Positions 40,997 to 48,323 of a DNA stretch of 64,000 nt are shown here, piece after piece (the stretch's first letter is position 1; every line of letters starts with the position of its first letter). The position numbers and the translations under genes are program-made. This DNA is from an uncultured Draconibacterium sp. (GTDB lineage Bacteria; Bacteroidota; Bacteroidia; Bacteroidales; Prolixibacteraceae), in the NCBI RefSeq assembly GCF_963677575.1, contig NZ_OY782038.1, positions 1,860,001-1,924,000 on the forward strand. The letters are read 5' to 3'. The notes beneath the pieces were generated by a model that made no database searches, had not been told where the DNA came from, and saw nothing but the letters and a program-made list of their open reading frames with translations.

Positions 40997-42373
40997 ATGT
41001 TTGAAAATATTGGTGAACTCATTATAAAAATCTCCGATGGTATTTGGGGAGCTCCTATTTTAATTTTGCTGCTTGGAGGCGGCTTTTACTTTTTGGTTTA
41101 TTCGCGTTTGGCACCACTGCGTTACATTGGTCACGCCATTTCCATTTTAACAGGAAAATACGATGATCCGAACGAAGCTGGGCAACTCCGGCACTACCAG
41201 GCACTGTCTACTGCTCTTGCCGGAACAGTTGGAATGGGAAATGTTAGTGGGGTTGCCGTGGCCATTACCATGGGCGGACCGGGAGCTATTTTCTGGATGT
41301 GGGTGTCGGCATTGTTGGGAGTAAGTACCAAGTTTTTTACCTGCTCGCTGGCCGTTATGTTTCGAGGCAAAGACGATGCCGGCGAAATACAGGGAGGCCC
41401 CATGTATTACATTACCGAAGGATTGGGGAAAAACTGGAGACCGATTGCGGTATTCTTTGCCATAATGGCTATGATTGGCGTTTCACCACTTTTTCAAGCC
41501 AACCAGCTAACACAAATGGTGCGCGATGTAATTCTTGTTCCCAATGAAATTGAGGGATCTTTTATGTCTAACATTTTAACTGGCATAGTTATTTCTATTC
41601 TTGTGGGCCTGGTTGTTATTGGCGGAATTAAACGTATTGGGAAAGTTACCGGCCGCCTGGTACCAACCATGGTGGTGGTTTATACAGTAACCGTTTTATA
41701 CATTATTTTTTCCAACTCTTCAGAAATTATTCCCGCATTTAAAACCATTTTTGCCGATGCATTTACCGGAAATGCCGTGCTGGGGGGATCGTTGGGAGCA
41801 ATTATCATTACCGGTGTTCGTCGTGCAGCATTTTCAAACGAAGCAGGACTGGGAACTGCGCCAATGGCACACGGAGCCGCCAAAACCAACGAACCGATCC
41901 GTGAAGGGCTGGTGGCCATGTTGGGCCCAATTATCGATACTATAATTGTTTGTACAATGACAGCCCTGGCCATCATTATTACAAACACATGGAAAGTAAG
42001 TAGCGCCGATGGAATTACACTTACCGCACAGGCTTTTGATGCCAGCATTCCGGTTTACGGCAAATACATTCTGGCTACCTGCGTAATTTTCTTTTCCATG
42101 TCAACCATGTTTGCCTTTCCGTATTACGGTGTAAAGTGCCTTGGTTTTGTTGCCGGAACCAAATACCAGCACATTTACAACTACCTTTTTGTTGCCGTAA
42201 TTTTACTGGGTGCCGTTGCCAATTTGCGTACGATCATTGGCCTAATCGACATCGCTTTTGCACTGATGGCTTTCCCTACTGTAATTACAACCATGTTACT
42301 TTCGCCACATGTAAAACGCGCAGCCAAAGATTATTTTGCACGGTTGAAAGTGGAAAAATTGAATAGCAAATAA
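40997..42373 (+). CDS. Alanine/glycine:cation symporter family protein (AGCS)
   Basis: 458 residues from ATG 40997; the TTG at 40970 adds nine residues not usual for the family. About ten to eleven helices. AGCS hallmarks: ALAGTVGMGNVSGVAVAITMGGPGAIFWMW (about 70-100), GEIQGGPMYYITEGLG and NEAGLGTAPMAHGAAKTNEP. Takes up alanine or glycine with Na+. Divergent from the small membrane-protein operon. Confidence 0.92.
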   Translation: MFENIGELIIKISDGIWGAPILILLLGGGFYFLVYSRLAPLRYIGHAISILTGKYDDPNEAGQLRHYQALSTALAGTVGMGNVSGVAVAITMGGPGAIFWMWVSALLGVSTKFFTCSLAVMFRGKDDAGEIQGGPMYYITEGLGKNWRPIAVFFAIMAMIGVSPLFQANQLTQMVRDVILVPNEIEGSFMSNILTGIVISILVGLVVIGGIKRIGKVTGRLVPTMVVVYTVTVLYIIFSNSSEIIPAFKTIFADAFTGNAVLGGSLGAIIITGVRRAAFSNEAGLGTAPMAHGAAKTNEPIREGLVAMLGPIIDTIIVCTMTALAIIITNTWKVSSADGITLTAQAFDASIPVYGKYILATCVIFFSMSTMFAFPYYGVKCLGFVAGTKYQHIYNYLFVAVILLGAVANLRTIIGLIDIAFALMAFPTVITTMLLSPHVKRAAKDYFARLKVEKLNSK

Positions 42374-42500
42374 TCTTCTCCCTTTATTTCTAAGGTCTGC
42401 AACACCTTATGCTGAATAACATTTAATAAGTGAATAGTATTTCTGAAATATTATTGTACTATTGTAGTATTACATTGTAGTTTTATTATATTAGTTCAAA

Positions 42501-42884
42501 ATGATAGATTTCAAATTAGATCCAAAAGCCGGCGTTCCATTTTACCGACAGATCATCGACCAGATAAAGTTCGGGATTGCAACCGGGAAACTAAACGTGG
42601 GAGAACAATTGCCAACAGTGCGTGCGCTTGCCGTTGAGTTGAAAGTAAATTTGAATACTGTTTCGAAGGCTTACAAAGAACTCGAAATCCAAAATATTCT
42701 TGAAACTCATCTAGGGTCAGGCACATTTATTGGCGACACCGATTTAACCATCACTCCCAAACAAAAGCACGACAAATTACACAGCATCTGCCGCGAATTC
42801 CTCACTATTGCCTCAAGCTACGGCTTTACCAACAACGACCTCATTGATGAGCTAAAAAATATGAAAAACCACAAAAAACAATAA
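42501..42884 (+). CDS. GntR-family regulator (YtrA-type)
   Basis: 127 residues. Winged helix VPFYRQIIDQIKFGIATGKLNVGEQLPTVRALAVELKVNLNTVSKAYKELEIQNIL with a short C-terminal tail, as in YtrA regulators, too small for a ligand domain. YtrA-type genes usually precede ABC exporters; here the next genes are a slipin and a small membrane protein, so these are the likely targets. Confidence 0.9.
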   Translation: MIDFKLDPKAGVPFYRQIIDQIKFGIATGKLNVGEQLPTVRALAVELKVNLNTVSKAYKELEIQNILETHLGSGTFIGDTDLTITPKQKHDKLHSICREFLTIASSYGFTNNDLIDELKNMKNHKKQ

Positions 42885-42902
42885 CCTTTAAATTATTACG
42901 TC

Positions 42903-43784
42903 ATGAAATCAGTTTCCAGAAACCTTCGGATGTTCAATCCGATTTCCACTACAATTCTCATTCTTTTACTACTCGGTACCGCAACACTGTACTACATGCA
43001 AAATCTTAACCTTACTTTGACGATTATTCTGGCAGTCGTTTCCGTTTTAATCACCACATCAATACACATTGCCGACCAATGGGAAAAAGCAGTAGTTCTA
43101 CGCATGGGAAAATTCACCGGATTACGTGGCCCGGGTCTTTTTATTATTATCCCAATAATTGATAAAGTAGATAGTTACATCGACCAGCGAATTAGAGTAA
43201 CTGATTTTAAGGCCGAAGAAACGCTAACCAAAGACACGGTTCCTGTAAACGTTGATGCTGTGGTTTACTGGACCGTTTGGGATGTTGAAAAGGCAGCGCT
43301 GGAAGTTCAGGAATATATACGCGCCGTAAGTTACATTGCTCAAACCGGACTGCGTGAAATTATCGGGAAACATGAACTAGCCGATCTGCTTCAAAACCGC
43401 GAAAAAATTGCAGGAGATCTTCAGGTTACACTCGATGAACATACAAATCCATGGGGAATTACCTGTCAAACCGTAGGAATAAAAGATGTCGTAATTCCGA
43501 AAACACTTGCCGATGCCATGAGTAAACAAGCGCAGGCAGAACGCGAGCGTCAGGCACGCGTAATTTTGGGAACTGCAGAAACCGAGATTGCGGTAAAATT
43601 TGAAGAAGCCAGTCAGCGATATGTTGACAATCCTGTGGCACTTCAACTGCGCGGTATGAATATGCTTTTCGAAGGACTCAAAGAAAAAGGATCAATGGTT
43701 ATCGTTCCCAGCTCTGCACTGGACTCCATGAATCTGGGTGCAATGGGCGGTCTGGTTTCGCTTGCCAAAAGCAATGAAAAATAA
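42903..43784 (+). CDS. Slipin / SPFH (Band 7) membrane protein
   Basis: 293 residues. Two N-terminal helices (about 15-55), then the SPFH domain VVLRMGKFTGLRGPGLFIIIPIIDKVDSYIDQRIRV to QTGLREIIGKHELADLLQNRE, a helical ERERQARVILGTAETE region and a Met-rich end. Slipins scaffold membrane microdomains and often pair with NfeD proteases, but no NfeD is here. In an operon with the GntR regulator (19-base gap) and the following membrane gene (33 bases). Confidence 0.9.
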   Translation: MKSVSRNLRMFNPISTTILILLLLGTATLYYMQNLNLTLTIILAVVSVLITTSIHIADQWEKAVVLRMGKFTGLRGPGLFIIIPIIDKVDSYIDQRIRVTDFKAEETLTKDTVPVNVDAVVYWTVWDVEKAALEVQEYIRAVSYIAQTGLREIIGKHELADLLQNREKIAGDLQVTLDEHTNPWGITCQTVGIKDVVIPKTLADAMSKQAQAERERQARVILGTAETEIAVKFEEASQRYVDNPVALQLRGMNMLFEGLKEKGSMVIVPSSALDSMNLGAMGGLVSLAKSNEK

Positions 43785-43816
43785 CTCCGTTTAGTAACAA
43801 TTAAAATCAAAAAACA

Positions 43817-44227
43817 ATGTCAGTAGCCGATTTCCTAAAACAAAACTTTATGGATGGAGGTCCGGGTTTTATGACACTCCATTACCTGATGTGGGGACTT
43901 GTTGTAATTTTTACCGCTCGTGCCACAGGGAATATTCGCTCTACAAATTACGACTTCAGGAAACTTGAAAAGCTAAACACCACCATTCTCTTTGTTGGAG
44001 GCTTTGGTTTACTTCTTTCCCTATTTTATCGAACTATGGGAATGTACAGTGCATTTTCAGCGCTTGAAACTACCGGAGATATTTCTCTAACGCTTGTTGC
44101 CGGCGGAATGAAAGCATCATTAGTGACCCCGTTATACTCATTATTTCTATTTCTTGTAACGGGTATAATCTGGTTTATCTTCCGACTGAAAATTATTGAT
44201 AAAAAACTCGCCGCTCAAATGAGTTAG
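43817..44227 (+). CDS. Small MotA/TolQ/ExbB-like membrane protein
   Basis: 136 residues with three hydrophobic segments. GMYSAFSALETTGDISLTLVAGGMKASLVTPLYSLFLFLVTGI resembles the core of TolQ/ExbB proton-channel subunits, but the protein is short and lacks the cytoplasmic domain, so the assignment is tentative. Last gene of the GntR-slipin operon, followed by a strong terminator. Confidence 0.6.
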   Translation: MSVADFLKQNFMDGGPGFMTLHYLMWGLVVIFTARATGNIRSTNYDFRKLEKLNTTILFVGGFGLLLSLFYRTMGMYSAFSALETTGDISLTLVAGGMKASLVTPLYSLFLFLVTGIIWFIFRLKIIDKKLAAQMS

Positions 44228-44266
44228 ACTGCCTCGCTACAAATAAACAATGTTCAAAATTTCAAG

Positions 44267-44299
44267 AGAATCTTCTCACTAATGGGAAGATTCTTTTTG
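44267..44299 (+). terminator. Terminator of GntR-slipin operon
   Basis: AGAATCTTC pairs with GAAGATTCT across a 10-base loop, followed by TTTTTG. Rho-independent. Confidence 0.75.
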
Positions 44300-44327
44300 T
44301 TTTTGTATCTTGATGAAAATTAATCTT

Positions 44328-44963
44328 ATGAACACAAATCCACAATTTGAACAACTTGAAAAAGCCTTTTTTCACGATGGTTACCAACTGGCCATGAAAG
44401 CTGTTGAGGCGAACATGGAGCAGGAAGCGTTGCATCAGTCTTTAAAAGAAATGTATGCGGCCATCGACGGATTGATTGATTCGTTGTTTGTTTATGCACG
44501 GCAGCAAAATCAAAGTATCGATTGCAAACGAGGCTGCAGCTGGTGTTGTCACCAACCGGTATTTGCGCTGGATTACGAATTGGATTATTTAAAGGTGGCT
44601 GTTGAGAATTCTTTTGATGCGGAAACGATTTCCGGCATAGCAGAAAAGGCAAAACAAAAACAAGACAAACTCGGACACTTAAAAGGCGATGAATTGATGA
44701 ATGCCAAATACGCTTGTCCTTTATTAAAAGACAAAACCTGCATGGCTTATGATGCACGCCCGATGGCCTGCCGCATTTATCTTTCGTCGGATGTAAAAAG
44801 CTGTGTTCACTTTTATAACCAACCCGATGATAAAACCACCTACCCTGCCCTTTTGGATATGCCAATGCGCCTGGGACGAATGATGAATGAAGGATTTAAA
44901 TCGGCGCTAAAAACCAATGGTGTTGAGGCAAAAGAATTTCGGATTGAAGAAAAACTTCTATAA
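44328..44963 (+). CDS. YkgJ-family cysteine-cluster protein
   Basis: 211 residues from ATG 44328; starts at 44310 (TTG) or 44313 would lie in or near a TATCTTG -7-like box, so they are less likely. Cys motif CKRGCSWCCHQPVFALDYEL then CPLLKDKTCMAYDARPMACRIYLSS is the UPF0153/YkgJ Zn/Fe-binding signature. Function unknown. A short single gene between a terminator and the convergent thioesterase. Confidence 0.82.
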   Translation: MNTNPQFEQLEKAFFHDGYQLAMKAVEANMEQEALHQSLKEMYAAIDGLIDSLFVYARQQNQSIDCKRGCSWCCHQPVFALDYELDYLKVAVENSFDAETISGIAEKAKQKQDKLGHLKGDELMNAKYACPLLKDKTCMAYDARPMACRIYLSSDVKSCVHFYNQPDDKTTYPALLDMPMRLGRMMNEGFKSALKTNGVEAKEFRIEEKLL

Positions 44964-45004
44964 AATTTAAAGACAAATCCCAATTTATAAAAAATTGAGA
45001 TGCT

Positions 45005-45024
45005 GAATCAAGTTCAGCATGACG
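45005..45024. repeat. ATGCTGAA/TTCAGCAT palindrome
   Basis: TGCTGAATCAAGTTCAGCA forms an eight-base stem between convergent genes. Recalled as a common dispersed intergenic hairpin in Bacteroidota; could also act as a bidirectional terminator. Confidence 0.45.
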
Positions 45025-45026
45025 TT

Positions 45027-45449
45027 CTAAACTTCCTCAATAACAATTCCGGCCTCTTTAAATTTACTTTCCAGAATTTCGGGCGATAACGGGCGGCCAT
45101 TTCTTGTAAGTACTGAAGTAATCCGTCCTTTTACCATTAACTTTTCATCGGCTTTACGAATTACCTCCTGCAAAAACACAATGCGTAAACGGCCTTGTTT
45201 TCCAATCTTTAAACGAACCAAAAAATCGTCGCCGGGGCGAAGTGGAAATTTATATTCCAACTCGGCTTTTATAACAACAGCATCAATTCCTTCATCGTGA
45301 AGTTTGGCAAAGTCGAGCCCAACATGGTTCAAAAATTTATGGCGTGTATGTTCCAGGTAGTTCTGATAAACAGCGTTATTTACAATGCCCTGAATGTCGC
45401 ATTCATAATCGCGAACCTGCATTTCTAAATCAAAATGGTAATCCTGCAT
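45027..45449 (-). CDS. Acyl-CoA thioesterase (4HBT/YbgC-like)
   Basis: 140 residues, hot-dog fold. The N-terminal MQVRDYECDIQGIVNNAVYQNYLEHTRHKFL is the YbgC-type motif with catalytic Asp19 and the following NNAVY. Hydrolyses acyl-CoA or 4-hydroxybenzoyl-CoA; substrate unclear. Separated by a terminator from the FAH gene upstream, so it is likely transcribed on its own. Confidence 0.87.
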   Translation of the reverse strand: MQDYHFDLEMQVRDYECDIQGIVNNAVYQNYLEHTRHKFLNHVGLDFAKLHDEGIDAVVIKAELEYKFPLRPGDDFLVRLKIGKQGRLRIVFLQEVIRKADEKLMVKGRITSVLTRNGRPLSPEILESKFKEAGIVIEEV

Positions 45450-45494
45450 TATATAAGTTTAAAGGCTAAAGCCTGATTCTACAAATTACAAAAA

Positions 45495-45514
45495 CACCGG
45501 CTTAAAAGCCGGTG
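45495..45514 (-). terminator. Terminator after FAH-family gene
   Basis: CACCGGCTT and AAGCCGGTG form a GC-rich stem; on the minus strand it is followed by TTTTTG, making a rho-independent terminator for the gene ending at 45536. Confidence 0.7.
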
Positions 45515-45535
45515 CAAAATGTATCGATTATATTC

Positions 45536-46150
45536 TTACTTAACTTCAAAATCAAACAATTTCTTGTCTTCCAAATACCCTTCCAAACGGTCGCCGATGG
45601 CAACCGGACCAACATTTGCCGGTGTTCCGGTATAAATCAGGTCACCAATTTTCAGCGTGACGTATTTTGAGATATGAGCAATCAACTCATCAAAATCAAA
45701 GATCATCAATCCCGAACGTGATTCCTGAACCGTATCGCCATTTATGTCCAAGCGAAAACCGATTGCCTCCTGATCTGGAAAAATCGTTTTGGACAAAAAT
45801 GTACTGCTCAAAACCGCCGACTTATCAAAAGCTTTTGCTTTTTCCCAGGGCAGCCCTTTAGCTTTAAGTTGTGCCTGCACATCGCGGGCTGTGAAATCGA
45901 TTCCCAAGCCAACCTCATCATAATAACGGTGGGCAAAGCATTTCTCGATGTTTTTGCCAATACGATTTATCTTGATCACTAACTCAATTTCGTGATGCAC
46001 CTCGTTGGTCCAGTCCGGAATATAAAACGGATCGTTATTTCGCAACAAGGCGGTATCGGGCTTCATAAAAAAAATGGGCTCTTCCGGTACGTCATTGCCC
46101 AACTCTTTGGCATGAGCCACGTAATTTCTTCCTATGCAAATTATTTTCAT
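45536..46150 (-). CDS. Fumarylacetoacetate hydrolase family protein
   Basis: 204 residues, the short single-domain form. KIICIGRNYVAHAKELG start, PIFFMKPDTALLRNN, metal-binding region HHEIELVIKINRIGK (the HxExE pattern), GLGIDFTARDVQ, and IFDFDELIAHISKYVTLKIGDLIYTGTPANVGPV. Members act as acylpyruvate hydrolases or oxaloacetate decarboxylases; the exact reaction is unknown. It follows the exonuclease gene on the same strand with a 39-base gap rich in AGCTTC repeats. Confidence 0.88.
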   Translation of the reverse strand: MKIICIGRNYVAHAKELGNDVPEEPIFFMKPDTALLRNNDPFYIPDWTNEVHHEIELVIKINRIGKNIEKCFAHRYYDEVGLGIDFTARDVQAQLKAKGLPWEKAKAFDKSAVLSSTFLSKTIFPDQEAIGFRLDINGDTVQESRSGLMIFDFDELIAHISKYVTLKIGDLIYTGTPANVGPVAIGDRLEGYLEDKKLFDFEVK

Positions 46151-46189
46151 GATTCAAAGCTTCTAGCTGCGAGCTTCAAGCTTCAAGCT

Positions 46190-46996
46190 TTACTTGCTCA
46201 TCATTTTTAATTTTAACTGCGTAAGTACCTTTTTAGTATACAATGGAAATTCGCTGTTCAAAATCCAACCAAAGTAACCGGGTTGTTCTTGTAAAACCTG
46301 CTCAACCGGCACACCTTTGTTCTTTCCAAAATTGAACACTTCAACCCCGTTTTCATCGTAAACAATGCGGCCTACAAAATCAACATTCCTATCGTACGAC
46401 GAAAATTCGCTTAACTTATCTATGTCATTCTCAATCGGTGTCGACTTTTTCCCTTTGGCATCTTCATACTCCACGCCTTTGTATTTATCGAGCTGCGATT
46501 TAAGCACTTCATAAGTTGCCTTTGTATCGGCCATAGCACTGTGCGCATCAGTTAATTCCTGGTCACAATAAAATTTATATGCCGCTGCCAGCGTACGTTT
46601 TTCCATTTTGTGGAAAATGGCCTGCACATCAATAAATTTGCGCTTTTTAAAGTCTACATCCACCTCGGCGCGTAAAAACTCTTCGGCCAGTAACGGAATA
46701 TCAAAACGGTTGGAATTAAAACCTGCCAAGTCGCATCCTTCCATAAATTTTGCCAGCGTTTTTGCCACCTCTTTAAAAGTTGGTGCGTCTTTTACATCCT
46801 CATCATAAATTCCATGGATCAAAGAAGCCTCAATCGGAATCGGTTGCTCAGGATTTATGCGCATCAGCTTTTCTTCCTCAGTGCCGTCAACATTTACTTT
46901 TATTAAAGCAATCTCCACAATTCGATCCGTAACAATATTTATTCCGGTGGTTTCCAGATCTAAAAAAACCAAAGCGTTTTTTAAATGTAACTTCAT
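46190..46996 (-). CDS. 3'-5' exonuclease (DnaQ-like)
   Basis: 268 residues. The exonuclease core has Exo I VFLDLETTGIN (Asp13, Glu15), Exo II LAGFNSNRFDIPLLAEE and Exo III AHSAMADTKATYEVL, all metal-binding acids visible. C-terminal part (about 200-268) carries FNFGKNKGVPVEQVLQEQPGYFGWIL, the add-on common in Bacteroidota exonucleases. Resembles a DNA polymerase III epsilon subunit but probably a standalone editing/repair nuclease. Lies downstream of dnaN after a hairpin. Confidence 0.88.
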   Translation of the reverse strand: MKLHLKNALVFLDLETTGINIVTDRIVEIALIKVNVDGTEEEKLMRINPEQPIPIEASLIHGIYDEDVKDAPTFKEVAKTLAKFMEGCDLAGFNSNRFDIPLLAEEFLRAEVDVDFKKRKFIDVQAIFHKMEKRTLAAAYKFYCDQELTDAHSAMADTKATYEVLKSQLDKYKGVEYEDAKGKKSTPIENDIDKLSEFSSYDRNVDFVGRIVYDENGVEVFNFGKNKGVPVEQVLQEQPGYFGWILNSEFPLYTKKVLTQLKLKMMSK

Positions 46997-47012
46997 GGTG
47001 GGTATGAATTAA

Positions 47013-47050
47013 AAAAGGTACCCTAAAACCTGCGTTCCCGGATACCTTTT
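47013..47050. terminator. Hairpin between dnaN and exonuclease genes
   Basis: AAAAGGTA (47013-47020) pairs with TACCTTTT (47043-47050). It lies 20 bases after the dnaN stop. Probably a terminator for dnaN. Confidence 0.5.
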
Positions 47051-47070
47051 CGGTTTATCGTTATACTTTT

Positions 47071-48198
47071 TTAAACGTTTATCATCATTGGCATCAACAG
47101 CATCAACATGTCTTCGTCTTCCTCATTTTCTGCCGGAAGTAACAAGCCTGCACGCGTTGGATCGCTCATTTCAACTTTTACATCGCCGGTTGAAATATTG
47201 GTCAAAATTTCCTGCAGGAAAGTTGATTTGAATCCAATTTCAATTTCTTCTCCTTCGTATTCGCAATTGATGCGTTCAACTGCCGAAATAGAGAAGTCGA
47301 TATCTTGTGCCGAAACCACTAACTGGTTGTCGGTAATATTCAGTTTTACCAAGTTGCTCGCCTGATTCGAGAATACAGAAACACGTTTTACGGTGTTGAA
47401 GAAATTCAGACGATCTATAATCATTTTGTTTGGATTGTTGGTAGGAATTACCGAGTTATAAGTTGGATAATTTCCTTCTACCAAACGACAGATCAGTTTG
47501 TAGTTACTTAACGTAAAAAAGGCATTTTTATCGTCGAATTCCAGTTTTACATCAAACTCCTCTTTTGGCAACAGGTTTTTCAACAAACTGGCCGGTTTCT
47601 TAGGCAAAATAAATGAAGACTCGAATTCAGCTTTTGCATCCAAACGACGGTAACGAACCAGTTTGTGCGCATCCGACGCTACAAAGCTCATAAAGTCAGG
47701 AGTCAACTCCACGTAAATACCATTCATTACGGGGCGTAATTCATCGTCGGCCGTAGCAAACAAAGTTTTTTCAATTCCTTTCTGAAGCACAACATGGCTA
47801 ACATCGATCGACGATGCACCTTCCTCATCCAGCTGTGGTTGCTCCGGAAAATCCTCGGCGTTTTGTCCCATAATGCTGAATTTACCATTGTCGGAATAAA
47901 TTTCAACAAGGTACGATTCACCATCAATCTGAAATGTCAGCGGTTGCTCCGGAAACTCTTTTAGCGTATCAGTTATTAATTTTGCCGGAACTGCAACTGC
48001 TCCTTCGCCCTCAATATTGTCCAACTCAAGGCTGGTAATTAAAGTCGATTCCAGATCGGAAGCTGTTATGGTTAACTCTGTTTCGCTTAACTGAAACAAG
48101 AAGTTATCGAGAATTGGCATTGTACTTTTACTGCTGATTACCTTACTAATTGCAGAAAGGTGGCTCAGTAATTCGGTGCTTGAAACTACAAACTTCAT
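47071..48198 (-). CDS. dnaN: DNA polymerase III beta clamp
   Basis: 375 residues, normal for DnaN. MKFVVSSTELLSHLSAISKVISSKSTMPILDNFLFQ start, central RPVMNGIYVEL, and the C-terminal LLMPMMINV that ends in the conserved MPMR-like clamp terminus. It forms the sliding clamp at the replication fork. Upstream of it is gldFG and not dnaA, so the locus is not an origin arrangement. Confidence 0.96.
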   Translation of the reverse strand: MKFVVSSTELLSHLSAISKVISSKSTMPILDNFLFQLSETELTITASDLESTLITSLELDNIEGEGAVAVPAKLITDTLKEFPEQPLTFQIDGESYLVEIYSDNGKFSIMGQNAEDFPEQPQLDEEGASSIDVSHVVLQKGIEKTLFATADDELRPVMNGIYVELTPDFMSFVASDAHKLVRYRRLDAKAEFESSFILPKKPASLLKNLLPKEEFDVKLEFDDKNAFFTLSNYKLICRLVEGNYPTYNSVIPTNNPNKMIIDRLNFFNTVKRVSVFSNQASNLVKLNITDNQLVVSAQDIDFSISAVERINCEYEGEEIEIGFKSTFLQEILTNISTGDVKVEMSDPTRAGLLLPAENEEDEDMLMLLMPMMINV

Positions 48199-48323
48199 TT
48201 ATTTCGATTTATTTTTTTGAATTCTTATTTTGATTTAGTTCTAATTTACAACCAATCTAAGTACACGAATATACAAACTTTCATGAATTATCCCTATCGT
48301 GCTTCGCTTGATTTTACCCGATT

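Noticed and set aside
46150..46190. Direct AGCTTC repeats as a CRISPR-like or regulatory array
   Set aside because: Only two or three six-to-eight-base units in a 40-base gap; simple-sequence noise is enough to explain it.
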